Below are positions 16,107 to 23,185 of a DNA stretch of 27,224 bases, one piece after another. The position numbers and the translations under genes are program-made. Origin of the DNA: Waddlia sp964635295. GTDB lineage: Bacteria > Chlamydiota > Chlamydiia > Chlamydiales > Waddliaceae. The notes under the pieces were generated by a model. It worked only from the letters and a program-made list of their open reading frames with translations, ran no database searches and was not told the DNA's origin. Positions within the stretch are counted from its first letter, which is position 1, and each line of letters begins with the position of its first letter. Location: contig CAZWOB010000026.1 of assembly GCA_964635295.1 (NCBI GenBank), positions 1 through 27,224 of the forward strand, given 5' to 3'.

Positions 16107-18575
16107 ATGGACAAACGTACGATCTTTTTTGTTTTATCCCTATCCTTAACTCTTCTAGCTGTCAATATGTTCTTCGAACAGCGCAATCAAGGACAGTACA
16201 AAGAGTGGCACGCCCAGGAAAAAGTCAAGAAGCAGCAAAAAATCACAGAACTGCAAGAGGAAATTTCGAATAAGACATCCGCTTTCCAGGATCTCCCCGT
16301 CGTTTCCCTTTCAGACAAAGAGGGCACACCGCTGACTAAAGGTGTCTTAGTCAATGATGTCGTGATTACAACACAGTGGAATCAAGATTTGCCTGAAATG
16401 GTGTATGTTGAAGGATCGAACTACCAGCTCCTTTTTGATAAACTGGAAGGCCCTGTCGTTTACGGAAAAAACAAGCAATCGCTCGTGAGAACTGCTGACC
16501 TTCCCTATTTTGGTTCGTACGACCTTCAACTCGTCTCTTTTGACCCTGACCAGGTCCTGTTGGGAAGTTACATAGACGGTTCTTTTTCAATACCGGCTAC
16601 CGAGCTCCAGTCGCTGAAAAAGGATATCGAAGAAGAGGCAAAAGAGATCAAGCTTCCCCGCACTGCAATTGTATTAATGAAAAGCGGAGGCGATTACCTT
16701 CCCGTCGGCCTTTACCTCTCCAAGAACAACGCATTCATGCAACTGGAACAATTTGACGGGTTAGCGACTGAGACGAAGAGGCAGATGGTGCCTGAACTGC
16801 AGCAAGACGTCAAAGAAGGCTTCTACGTTCTTGAAAATGATTATCTGCAATTGGTCTTTTCCAGCAAAGGGGGCGCGTTGGTCGAGATCAACCTCCCATT
16901 CGAGACGGAAGACAATCAAAAAAGCGTTGTCAAAGAGATCGAGTTTGACAAAGAGATCCAGAAGGATCATCCCTATGACGCCCGCTTTCCGCTGAACTCT
17001 TATTTTTCCCCCGGCGATTCACCAATGGGCCCTTACGTTGAGAACAGCAAGGGCAAGCTTGGCGGTTACTACCCTCTGTTAAGAAGAGACCTGCTGCAAA
17101 AAGGTCCAAAACCTTCGATCCAGGTCCTTCCCGAAAATTACGCGATGAACATCGTATCAAAATACCCTGAAATTGCTGAACTTAACTACAGGGTTACCTA
17201 TTTCGATAGATCAAAAATTATTTTTGAAGCGCAGCAGAGCAACCGAAAAATCACGAAAACATATGCGTTCGACACAGAAAAAAATCCCCCTTACATTGTC
17301 AACTTGTCTATCAATGTCGAAGGAGATGCAAGAGGACTTTGGCTCACTTCGGGTGTGCCTGATGTCGAATGGATTTCCAATGCGCCAGCGCCTGCGCTGA
17401 AATATCGCATCACGCGGCAGGGGAAAGTTGAGGTCAACAACCTTGACAAGCCTAAAGACTCCCTCACTATGAGCACCGTCGCCCCCGACTGGATCTGCAA
17501 TTCCAACGGATTCTTCGGAATCATTCTTGATCCCTTGTCATCCATTGACGATGGACTGCGCGTTCAGCATATCGACGGAGAAGAGATGCCATCCCGCCTT
17601 GTGCTCGTCGGTGAAGAGCATGAACGCTTTCAAGCATCTAAACTTCCCGGCTACCTGATGATGCTTCCTTTGAACTCCAAAGGAGGCACCATGAATTTCC
17701 GCATTTTCGCGGGCCCTTTCGGTGATAAGACCTTGACAACAGTCGATAAGATCTATACCGATCCCGCAACCGGCTACAACCCTGATTATAAAGGTTCCCA
17801 AACTTTCCACGGGTGGTTCTCTTTCATCTCAGCACCGTTCTCAAAATTTCTATTTGTCCTGATGAAATTTTTCCACCATCTAACAGGTTCCTGGGGCATC
17901 TCGATTATTTTGCTGACTGTCGCACTGAGAATTATGCTCTACCCGCTCAATGCCTGGTCAACAAAATCGATGCTGAAAATGCAGCAGCTCCAGCCTGAAG
18001 TTCAGGCGATTCAGGAAAAGTACAAGAAAGATCCTAAAAAGGCACAGCTAGAGGTGACCAACCTTTACATGTCGCGCGGTGTTAACCCTGTCTCAGGCTG
18101 TTTCCCGATGTTGATCCAGCTGCCATTCCTTATTGGGATGTTCGATCTTCTTAAGTCAACATTCGAACTGCGCGGTGCAACATTCATACCAGGATGGATT
18201 AACAACCTTGCCGCACCTGACGTCTTATTTAGTTGGGAAACTCCGATCTTTTTTATCGGTAACCAGTTCCACCTTCTGCCAATCCTTCTTGGAGCAGTCA
18301 TGTTCGTACAGCAACGGGTGATGTCTACTGCTCCCAAAGACCCTAATATGATGACTGAGCAGCAGCGTCAGCAACGTACGATGGGAACTGTGATGACACT
18401 TGTATTCGCTGTCATGTTCTATCACTTCCCCTCAGGCTTGAACATCTACTGGCTTTCTTCCATGTTGCTTGGGATATTGCAGCAATGGTGGACTCAGCGT
18501 CGATTTAAGATGCAGCCCCTAGAAGTTCAGACAGTTCCATCAACCAAAGGCAAACGTAAAAATAAGAGAAAATAA
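16107..18575 (+). CDS. yidC: membrane protein insertase YidC
   Basis: Inserts and folds inner-membrane proteins, alone or with Sec. The 822-aa product has an N-terminal membrane helix (about 4-21), a very large periplasmic region (about 25-560) and the conserved YidC/Oxa1 core: WGISIILLTVALRIMLYPL with the conserved Arg (about 607), the KMQQLQPEVQAIQEKYKKD cytoplasmic hairpin, GVNPVSGCFPMLIQLPFLIGM and the last helices ending in a basic tail (KGKRKNKRK). E. coli YidC has 548 residues; the extra length is all periplasmic, a trait of chlamydial YidC. The ribosome site is weak. yidC next to dnaA, with lgt close by, repeats the arrangement in Chlamydia. Confidence 0.95.
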   Translation: MDKRTIFFVLSLSLTLLAVNMFFEQRNQGQYKEWHAQEKVKKQQKITELQEEISNKTSAFQDLPVVSLSDKEGTPLTKGVLVNDVVITTQWNQDLPEMVYVEGSNYQLLFDKLEGPVVYGKNKQSLVRTADLPYFGSYDLQLVSFDPDQVLLGSYIDGSFSIPATELQSLKKDIEEEAKEIKLPRTAIVLMKSGGDYLPVGLYLSKNNAFMQLEQFDGLATETKRQMVPELQQDVKEGFYVLENDYLQLVFSSKGGALVEINLPFETEDNQKSVVKEIEFDKEIQKDHPYDARFPLNSYFSPGDSPMGPYVENSKGKLGGYYPLLRRDLLQKGPKPSIQVLPENYAMNIVSKYPEIAELNYRVTYFDRSKIIFEAQQSNRKITKTYAFDTEKNPPYIVNLSINVEGDARGLWLTSGVPDVEWISNAPAPALKYRITRQGKVEVNNLDKPKDSLTMSTVAPDWICNSNGFFGIILDPLSSIDDGLRVQHIDGEEMPSRLVLVGEEHERFQASKLPGYLMMLPLNSKGGTMNFRIFAGPFGDKTLTTVDKIYTDPATGYNPDYKGSQTFHGWFSFISAPFSKFLFVLMKFFHHLTGSWGISIILLTVALRIMLYPLNAWSTKSMLKMQQLQPEVQAIQEKYKKDPKKAQLEVTNLYMSRGVNPVSGCFPMLIQLPFLIGMFDLLKSTFELRGATFIPGWINNLAAPDVLFSWETPIFFIGNQFHLLPILLGAVMFVQQRVMSTAPKDPNMMTEQQRQQRTMGTVMTLVFAVMFYHFPSGLNIYWLSSMLLGILQQWWTQRRFKMQPLEVQTVPSTKGKRKNKRK

Positions 18576-18657
18576 TCTGACAATTAAAATGTTGCGTTTT
18601 TAAATTAATAATTTTAAAAATGAATAGTCGAATTATTTTTATCGAAAAGTTGGAACC

Positions 18658-20025
18658 ATGCAAGCTTGGGAGCTTTTCCTCAAAGAAGTGGAAAAAGAGA
18701 TCGGACCTGAGACAGCAAACAAATGGCTGTACACATTAAAGGTCACCGATTTCGATGCCTGCAACCTGTATTTGGAGGCAAATGACGCTTTTCAAGTGAT
18801 GTGGTTTGAGGAGCATATACGGAAGAAATCCCAACGCCACCTAGTCAACAATAACAACAAACCGATCAAAGTCCATTTATCGGTCAAAGGGCTGGGCAAA
18901 CCGAAAAATGCAAAAAAGGGAAAAAATCAACCACCGGCTTTTTCACTTTCTTTTGACGAACTCGACCCCTTATTCACTTTTGACCACTTCGTTCCGTCTG
19001 AATCGAACCTGCTCGCCCATAAGCTTCTCTTTAAGACAACCAACTACGACCCTGTCTCTTCTCAAGTGATTTCGAAGCCGCATGAGCTGGCCTCATTTAA
19101 TCCCATCTTCCTTTTTGGAGGAAAAGGAACAGGAAAAACGCACCTCTTAATGGCGACGGCACACGCCATCAATTCCAATCAACAAAAAGCACTATATGTG
19201 CGTTCGGAAACATTTACTGAACATGTTGTCTCTGCGATACGTGCCGGAGAAATGAGCCTGTTCAGGCAATCTTACCGCAGCGTTGATGTGCTGTTGATCG
19301 ATGACGTCCATTTATTCTCAAAAAAAGGCGCCACGCAAGAAGAGCTCTTCCATACATTTAATGCTCTTCACCTTGCAGGGAAACAAATTATACTCACTGC
19401 CAACTGCTCTCCTCAGGAGCTGCAGCATATCGAGCCCCGCCTTGTCAGCCGCTTTGAATGGGGTATTGTACTGCCGCTAAATCCCCTTCCAAAGGAAGAT
19501 GTACGAAAAGTTGTTCAGAGTAAAGCAAAGGTATTCGATACACAGCTTCATCCGAAAGTAGAAGATTTCCTGATCGGCACGTTCTCGAGCACCACCAATT
19601 CAATCACACATGCTTTAGAGTCGCTTTTAATGCGTCATCATTTGCGATTGCGGGAGCAGAATAAGTCATCGGCTCCGATTACGCTTCAACTAACAAAACA
19701 TCTGCTCAAGGATTTAATCGAACGGGAGGAACAGTCAGCCCTGAATCCGGATAAGATCATACAGATCGTTGCCGAGTATTTCGGCATCACAAAGCAGGAC
19801 ATCCTTTCCAAAAATCAAAAGCGGGAATTTGTGGTCCCCCGCCAGCTGGCAATGTATTTTTGCCGCAACAAGCTTAAAATCCCCTTCACTAAATTGGGTG
19901 ATCTCTTCAATCGCGATCATTCAACTGTCATGTCGAGCGTCAAATCGGTTCAAGGAAACTTGGACAGCAACGATAAAGAAGTTGTCGGATTCCACACAGG
20001 CATTTCGAAAATCCTCCACAAATAG
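18658..20025 (+). CDS. dnaA: chromosomal replication initiator DnaA (chlamydial DnaA1 type)
   Basis: AAA+ ATPase that opens the replication origin. The 455-aa product has domain I at the N-terminus (MQAWELFLKEVEKEIG..KWL), Walker A GGKGTGKT (154-161), Walker B LLIDDVH (212-218), the box VII arginine region RLVSRFEWG (261-269) and the domain IV DNA-binding signature RDHSTV (419-424). Chlamydiae carry two dnaA genes; the N-terminal DACNLYLEA and HLVNNNNKPI segments and the yidC neighbour fit the copy next to yidC. It starts 82 nt after yidC; TTGCGT (18592-18597) with TAAAAA 17 bp later is a weak promoter candidate. No cluster of DnaA boxes was noticed around it. Confidence 0.94.
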   Translation: MQAWELFLKEVEKEIGPETANKWLYTLKVTDFDACNLYLEANDAFQVMWFEEHIRKKSQRHLVNNNNKPIKVHLSVKGLGKPKNAKKGKNQPPAFSLSFDELDPLFTFDHFVPSESNLLAHKLLFKTTNYDPVSSQVISKPHELASFNPIFLFGGKGTGKTHLLMATAHAINSNQQKALYVRSETFTEHVVSAIRAGEMSLFRQSYRSVDVLLIDDVHLFSKKGATQEELFHTFNALHLAGKQIILTANCSPQELQHIEPRLVSRFEWGIVLPLNPLPKEDVRKVVQSKAKVFDTQLHPKVEDFLIGTFSSTTNSITHALESLLMRHHLRLREQNKSSAPITLQLTKHLLKDLIEREEQSALNPDKIIQIVAEYFGITKQDILSKNQKREFVVPRQLAMYFCRNKLKIPFTKLGDLFNRDHSTVMSSVKSVQGNLDSNDKEVVGFHTGISKILHK

Positions 20026-20169
20026 CTCTTTCTATTTCATTCATGATGATCTAACCCCCACCCTTTTTTTGCCGGAGCTTTAGCTGCCGCTGAACAATTC
20101 ACAACAAACAAAATAGAATGTAAAAATATATATTGAATTTTAAACTGTGAACGTCAATGTTTAAAAGTG

Positions 20170-21492
20170 ATGGAACAGTATAAAATTAAAGACAATCTCG
20201 ACCCTCAAACCGGTGAAGGCCTGCGACTTGCAGAATGGGGCCTACGGGAAATCCAGCTCGCAGAAAAAGAGATGCCGGGTTTAATGGCCCTTAGAAGGGA
20301 ATTTGGCGAGAGCAAGCCCCTAACAGGCGCCCGCATTGCTGGCTGTCTGCATATGACGATTGAAACGGCCGTCTTGATCGAAACCCTCATTCATCTCGGG
20401 GCGGAGGTTCGCTGGTCCTCTTGCAATATCTATTCCACTCAAGACCATGCAGCAGCAGCCATGGCTTATAAAGGTATTCCTGTATTCGCCTGGAAAGGGA
20501 TGTCGGACGAGGACTACTACTGGTGCATTGAACAGACGCTCCTTTTCGAGGACGGTACGCTCAACCTCATCATCGATGATGGCGGCGACCTTACCAACAT
20601 TGTCCACGATAAATTCCCCGATCTTCTTCCTAAAATCATCGGCCTCTCCGAGGAAACGACCACCGGGGTCAGAAACCTTGAAAAGCGAATGAAAAGCGGA
20701 ACGCTGGGAGTGCCTGCGATCAATGTCAATGATTCTGTTACGAAGTCAAAGTTCGACAATTACTACGGCTGCAAGGAATCGGTGCTTGACGGGATCAAAC
20801 GTGCAACCGATACCATGATCGCCGGGAAGATCATCCTGGTTTGCGGTTATGGAGATGTCGGCAAAGGGTGCGCCGAATCGATGGCCGGCATGGGAGCCAG
20901 GGTCTATGTGACAGAAATTGACCCGATCTGCGCCTATCAGGCAGCGATGAACGGATTTCCCGTTGTCACCGTCGAAATGGCAGCGCCGATGGCAGATATT
21001 GTCATCACAGCAACAGGATGCAAAGGCATTATACGAGAAGAGCACATGGAAATGATGAAAGATGGCGCCATTCTCTGCAATATCGGGCATTTTGACTGTG
21101 AGATCGATGTTGCCTGGCTTAATTCAAGCCCCCACCTTTCAAGAATCAATATCAAGCCGCAAGTTGACCAATATGTTTGGAAAGATGGAGGAAAGTCTCT
21201 CATTCTGTTGGCCCAAGGCAGATTGGTCAATCTTGGATGCGCGCACGGACACCCTTCATTTGTCATGTCAAATTCCTTCTGTAATCAAGTCCTTGCACAG
21301 ATCGAGTTATGGACAAAACAGGGAAAATATCCCATTGGCGTTCATCGTCTTCCTAAGATTCTGGATGAAAAAGTTGCGAGGCTTCACCTGAACAAGCTGA
21401 GCGTGCATTTAACGAGACTGGATGACGAACAGGCTGAATATCTCGGAATCCCGTCCGAAGGCCCCTATAAAAGCGACCAATATCTATACTGA
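20170..21492 (+). CDS. ahcY: S-adenosylhomocysteine hydrolase
   Basis: NAD-dependent enzyme splitting SAH into adenosine and homocysteine, keeping methylation reactions running and allowing homocysteine recycling. In the 440-aa product I see the substrate-side residues in NVNDSVTKSKFDNYYGCKES, the Rossmann NAD site GYGDVGKGCAESM followed by YVTEIDPICAYQAAM, CNIGHFDCEID, AHGHPSFVMSNSFCNQVLAQ, and a C-terminal GPYKSDQYLY ending like the usual K-P-D-x-Y-R-Y tail. The start is ATG 20170; a GTG immediately upstream would add one residue. No clear ribosome site and no convincing promoter were seen in the 144 nt after dnaA. MenG-type and other methyl transfers could be the source of SAH. Confidence 0.96.
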   Translation: MEQYKIKDNLDPQTGEGLRLAEWGLREIQLAEKEMPGLMALRREFGESKPLTGARIAGCLHMTIETAVLIETLIHLGAEVRWSSCNIYSTQDHAAAAMAYKGIPVFAWKGMSDEDYYWCIEQTLLFEDGTLNLIIDDGGDLTNIVHDKFPDLLPKIIGLSEETTTGVRNLEKRMKSGTLGVPAINVNDSVTKSKFDNYYGCKESVLDGIKRATDTMIAGKIILVCGYGDVGKGCAESMAGMGARVYVTEIDPICAYQAAMNGFPVVTVEMAAPMADIVITATGCKGIIREEHMEMMKDGAILCNIGHFDCEIDVAWLNSSPHLSRINIKPQVDQYVWKDGGKSLILLAQGRLVNLGCAHGHPSFVMSNSFCNQVLAQIELWTKQGKYPIGVHRLPKILDEKVARLHLNKLSVHLTRLDDEQAEYLGIPSEGPYKSDQYLY

Positions 21493-21505
21493 CGCATTTA
21501 ATTTC

Positions 21506-21534
21506 TTGTCGGAAATTCTGCAAGTTGATAATAT
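21506..21534 (+). promoter_or_regulatory. tRNA-Pro promoter
   Basis: TTGTCG (21506-21511), a 17-bp spacer and TAATAT (21529-21534) form a sigma-70-type promoter whose start point would lie near 21541, about 10 nt before the tRNA. Confidence 0.65.
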
Positions 21535-21551
21535 TTGACCTTCGTTTAACA

Positions 21552-21626
21552 CGGAGTATAGCGCAGTTTGGCTAGCGCGGCTGCTTTGGGAGCAGTAGGT
21601 CGGGGGTTCGAATCCCTCTACTCCGA
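21552..21626 (+). tRNA. tRNA-Pro (anticodon TGG)
   Basis: A full cloverleaf can be drawn: 7-bp acceptor stem CGGAGTA/TACTCCG, D arm with GCGC/GCGC stem, anticodon stem GCTGC/GCAGT around the loop TTTGGGA, giving anticodon TGG (reads CCA and, by wobble, other Pro codons), and T arm GGGGG-TTCGAAT-CCCTC. The discriminator base is A at 21626, and CCA is not encoded. Confidence 0.97.
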
Positions 21627-21631
21627 TAACT

Positions 21632-21665
21632 GCTCCAATAAGTTACTTATTGGAGCTTTTTTTTT
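21632..21665 (+). terminator. rho-independent terminator between tRNA-Pro and lgt
   Basis: A perfect 11-bp stem (GCTCCAATAAG at 21632-21642 with its complement at 21646-21656) with a 3-nt loop, followed by nine T (21657-21665). It ends the tRNA transcript. The lgt start codon follows 4 nt after the T run, and the GGAG of the 3' arm (21652-21655) is the only ribosome-site-like sequence near lgt. Confidence 0.92.
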
Positions 21666-21669
21666 GCTT

Positions 21670-22776
21670 ATGCACTTAGCTTGGTTACATTGGGATCCTC
21701 CTAGATTTGTCTTTACGCTGCCATTTGTCCACCATCCGGTCGCCTGGTATGGTGTCTGCTTTGCGTTCGGCTTTATCCTGGGATTTCTGATCATCCTTCC
21801 GATGATCCGTCAAAAGCTTGCACAATCTGAAAAGATTCAAAAAAGGGATATTGCGAGCTGGCCGCTCATCGCACAGTCTCTCCGTCAAGTGAACGGAAAG
21901 AAAGAGCATCCTCTGTTCGTCATTTATCAAAAGCTCTCGCAAAAAACGCGAGAGAATTTGGATACCCTTAAAATAAAGCAGGAACCCACAGACCAAACGA
22001 AGGCAGAAATTCTCAAGGCGGTCAATAGCTCTTACTTGGCTTTTGGAAGGGAGAAACTGGAGAAGCTGTTTGGAAAGGGATTGAACACCCTTAAAGAGCT
22101 CTCCATCTTCCTCACGGACAGATTGACCTGGTTTGTCGTGATCGGCACAGTAGTCGGAGCGCGCCTTGGCCATGTCTTTTTTTACGAATGGCCGCGGTAT
22201 CAACAAAATCCCCTTGAGATTTTTAAAATCTGGGAAGGAGGACTGGCCAGTCATGGCGGGACGATCGGCGTCATGATTGCGCTTTTCCTCTATCAACGGA
22301 GCATTCGTGAGAACTTTCCAGAATTCAACTTCCTCAGTTTGCTGGATATCTTAAGCGTTCCGACAGCGATGACAGCCGTTTGGATCCGCCTTGGCAATTT
22401 CATGAACCAGGAAATCGTCGGCCCAGTGACCACAGTCCCCTGGGCTGTCGTGTTTGCCCACCCTCTCGAAGGTGAAGGAGGGCTTCCCCGCCACCCAACT
22501 CAACTGTATGAAGCCATGTGCTATCTATTCACATTTGCGTTGCTGTATACACTTTGGAAAAAGAAGCAAGATCAGTTAAAACCCGGCGTTCTGGTCGGCC
22601 TGTTTATGATCCTCGTCTTTGGTTCCCGTTTTCTCGTTGAATTTGTCAAAGTCTCTCACGGTTTGATGATCGATGAGAGCGTCCTGCTCACAGGTCAATA
22701 TCTTAGCCTGCCGTTTATTGCGCTAGGCGTCTTTTTCCTCCTTTATGGAAAAAAACTCGTCAAATCCTCAGCTTAG
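21670..22776 (+). CDS. lgt: prolipoprotein diacylglyceryl transferase Lgt (with insertion)
   Basis: Integral membrane enzyme that moves a diacylglyceryl group from phosphatidylglycerol to the lipobox cysteine of prolipoproteins. In the 368-aa product: WDPPRFVFTL..HHPVAWYG start, GARLGHVFFYEW, the active HGG motif in GGLASHGGTIG (H195), RLGNFMNQEIVG (Arg and Asn of the signature), LPRHPTQLYEA and FLVEF. Typical Lgt has 270-290 residues. The excess is a Lys/Glu/Gln-rich block between the first helix region and the GARLG region (about 55-148). The start ATG 21670 fits family N-termini; frames further upstream run through the tRNA. There is no close ribosome site, and a terminator hairpin sits directly upstream. 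Confidence 0.95.
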   Translation: MHLAWLHWDPPRFVFTLPFVHHPVAWYGVCFAFGFILGFLIILPMIRQKLAQSEKIQKRDIASWPLIAQSLRQVNGKKEHPLFVIYQKLSQKTRENLDTLKIKQEPTDQTKAEILKAVNSSYLAFGREKLEKLFGKGLNTLKELSIFLTDRLTWFVVIGTVVGARLGHVFFYEWPRYQQNPLEIFKIWEGGLASHGGTIGVMIALFLYQRSIRENFPEFNFLSLLDILSVPTAMTAVWIRLGNFMNQEIVGPVTTVPWAVVFAHPLEGEGGLPRHPTQLYEAMCYLFTFALLYTLWKKKQDQLKPGVLVGLFMILVFGSRFLVEFVKVSHGLMIDESVLLTGQYLSLPFIALGVFFLLYGKKLVKSSA

Positions 22777-22882
22777 ATATACTAAAGTTTTAACATTACC
22801 TCCCTTTCATTCAACTGAAAGTCTATTATATCAGCAATACAGACATATTCTTAACAAACATTAACAGTATCTTAATTTTTTG

Positions 22883-22911
22883 TTGATTTTTTTTTAAAAA
22901 AAAATTATAAT
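22883..22911 (+). promoter_or_regulatory. promoter of the RasGEF gene
   Basis: TTGATT (22883-22888), exactly 17 bp, then a perfect TATAAT (22906-22911). The spacer is almost entirely nine T followed by nine A, a self-complementary tract likely to be bent or easily melted. The start point would be near 22918, about 268 nt before the ATG. Confidence 0.72.
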
Positions 22912-22983
22912 ATTTTTGTAAGGGTTGAATACAGTTCGCAGTGAACATCTCTAATCATTTGGAAGGCGATCAGTATCATTTGA

Positions 22984-23154
22984 GAGGGTGTTTACAAAAT
23001 ATAGGAAGTGAAGATTGTGCCGGATTATTTTGATGTGTGCAAGCGTAGCGGACGCGGAGCAGGAAGCAAACTTAGGAAAGTTTGCAAGTGTGAGCGTTAC
23101 ACACAGCGAAAAAAGGTGGGATAAGATTCCTTTTTAGATTTTGTAAACACCCTC
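22984..23154. mobile_element. MITE-like element with terminal inverted repeats
   Basis: The ends share a perfect 18-bp inverted repeat, AGAGGGTGTTTACAAAAT (22983-23000 and, inverted, 23138-23155). Taking the element as GAGGG...CCCTC leaves TGA directly on each side (22981-22983 and 23155-23157), a 3-bp target duplication. A TNA duplication is known for a subgroup of the IS5 family, so the element may be a non-autonomous relative; that link is inference. No coding frame is present. Near the centre is a perfect hairpin, GCAAACTTAGGAAAGTTTGC (23066-23085), and weaker pairings (GTGTG 23035-23039 with CACAC 23100-23104) suggest the whole element can fold. It lies in the RasGEF leader, 31 nt before the ATG. 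Confidence 0.72.
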
Positions 23155-23185
23155 TGAGGGGTTTAATGCAAGTTACGGAGGCAAA

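Larger units (their letters stand above)
22777..23185 (+). other. 409-nt intergenic region: promoter plus MITE-like element
   Basis: No gene is visible between lgt and the RasGEF gene. After lgt there is an A+T-rich stretch with a 6-bp hairpin, CTTTCA-TTCAAC-TGAAAG, with no T run, then a strong promoter (22883-22911), about 70 nt of leader, the inverted-repeat element (22984-23154), and a GGAGG ribosome site at 23177-23181. Transcription from the promoter would give a leader of about 270 nt that includes the whole element. Confidence 0.7.

Noticed and set aside
15983..20169. Replication origin near dnaA or at the strand switch
   Set aside because: In Chlamydiae dnaA position is not a guide to the origin, and I saw no cluster of DnaA boxes or AT-rich unwinding region with repeats. 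A genome-wide GC-skew plot would decide.
20026..20169. Promoter or terminator between dnaA and ahcY
   Set aside because: TTGAAT and TATATT occur but not in proper order and spacing, and the AGCT-TT-AGCT palindrome is too short for a terminator.
21685..22296. 203-codon open frame on the minus strand opposite lgt
   Set aside because: Antisense to a clear lgt reading frame, low-complexity charged product, no family resemblance.
22777..23185. CRISPR array or riboswitch in the intergenic region
   Set aside because: There are no regularly spaced direct repeats, and the structure is explained by a single inverted-repeat element; no known riboswitch core was recognised.
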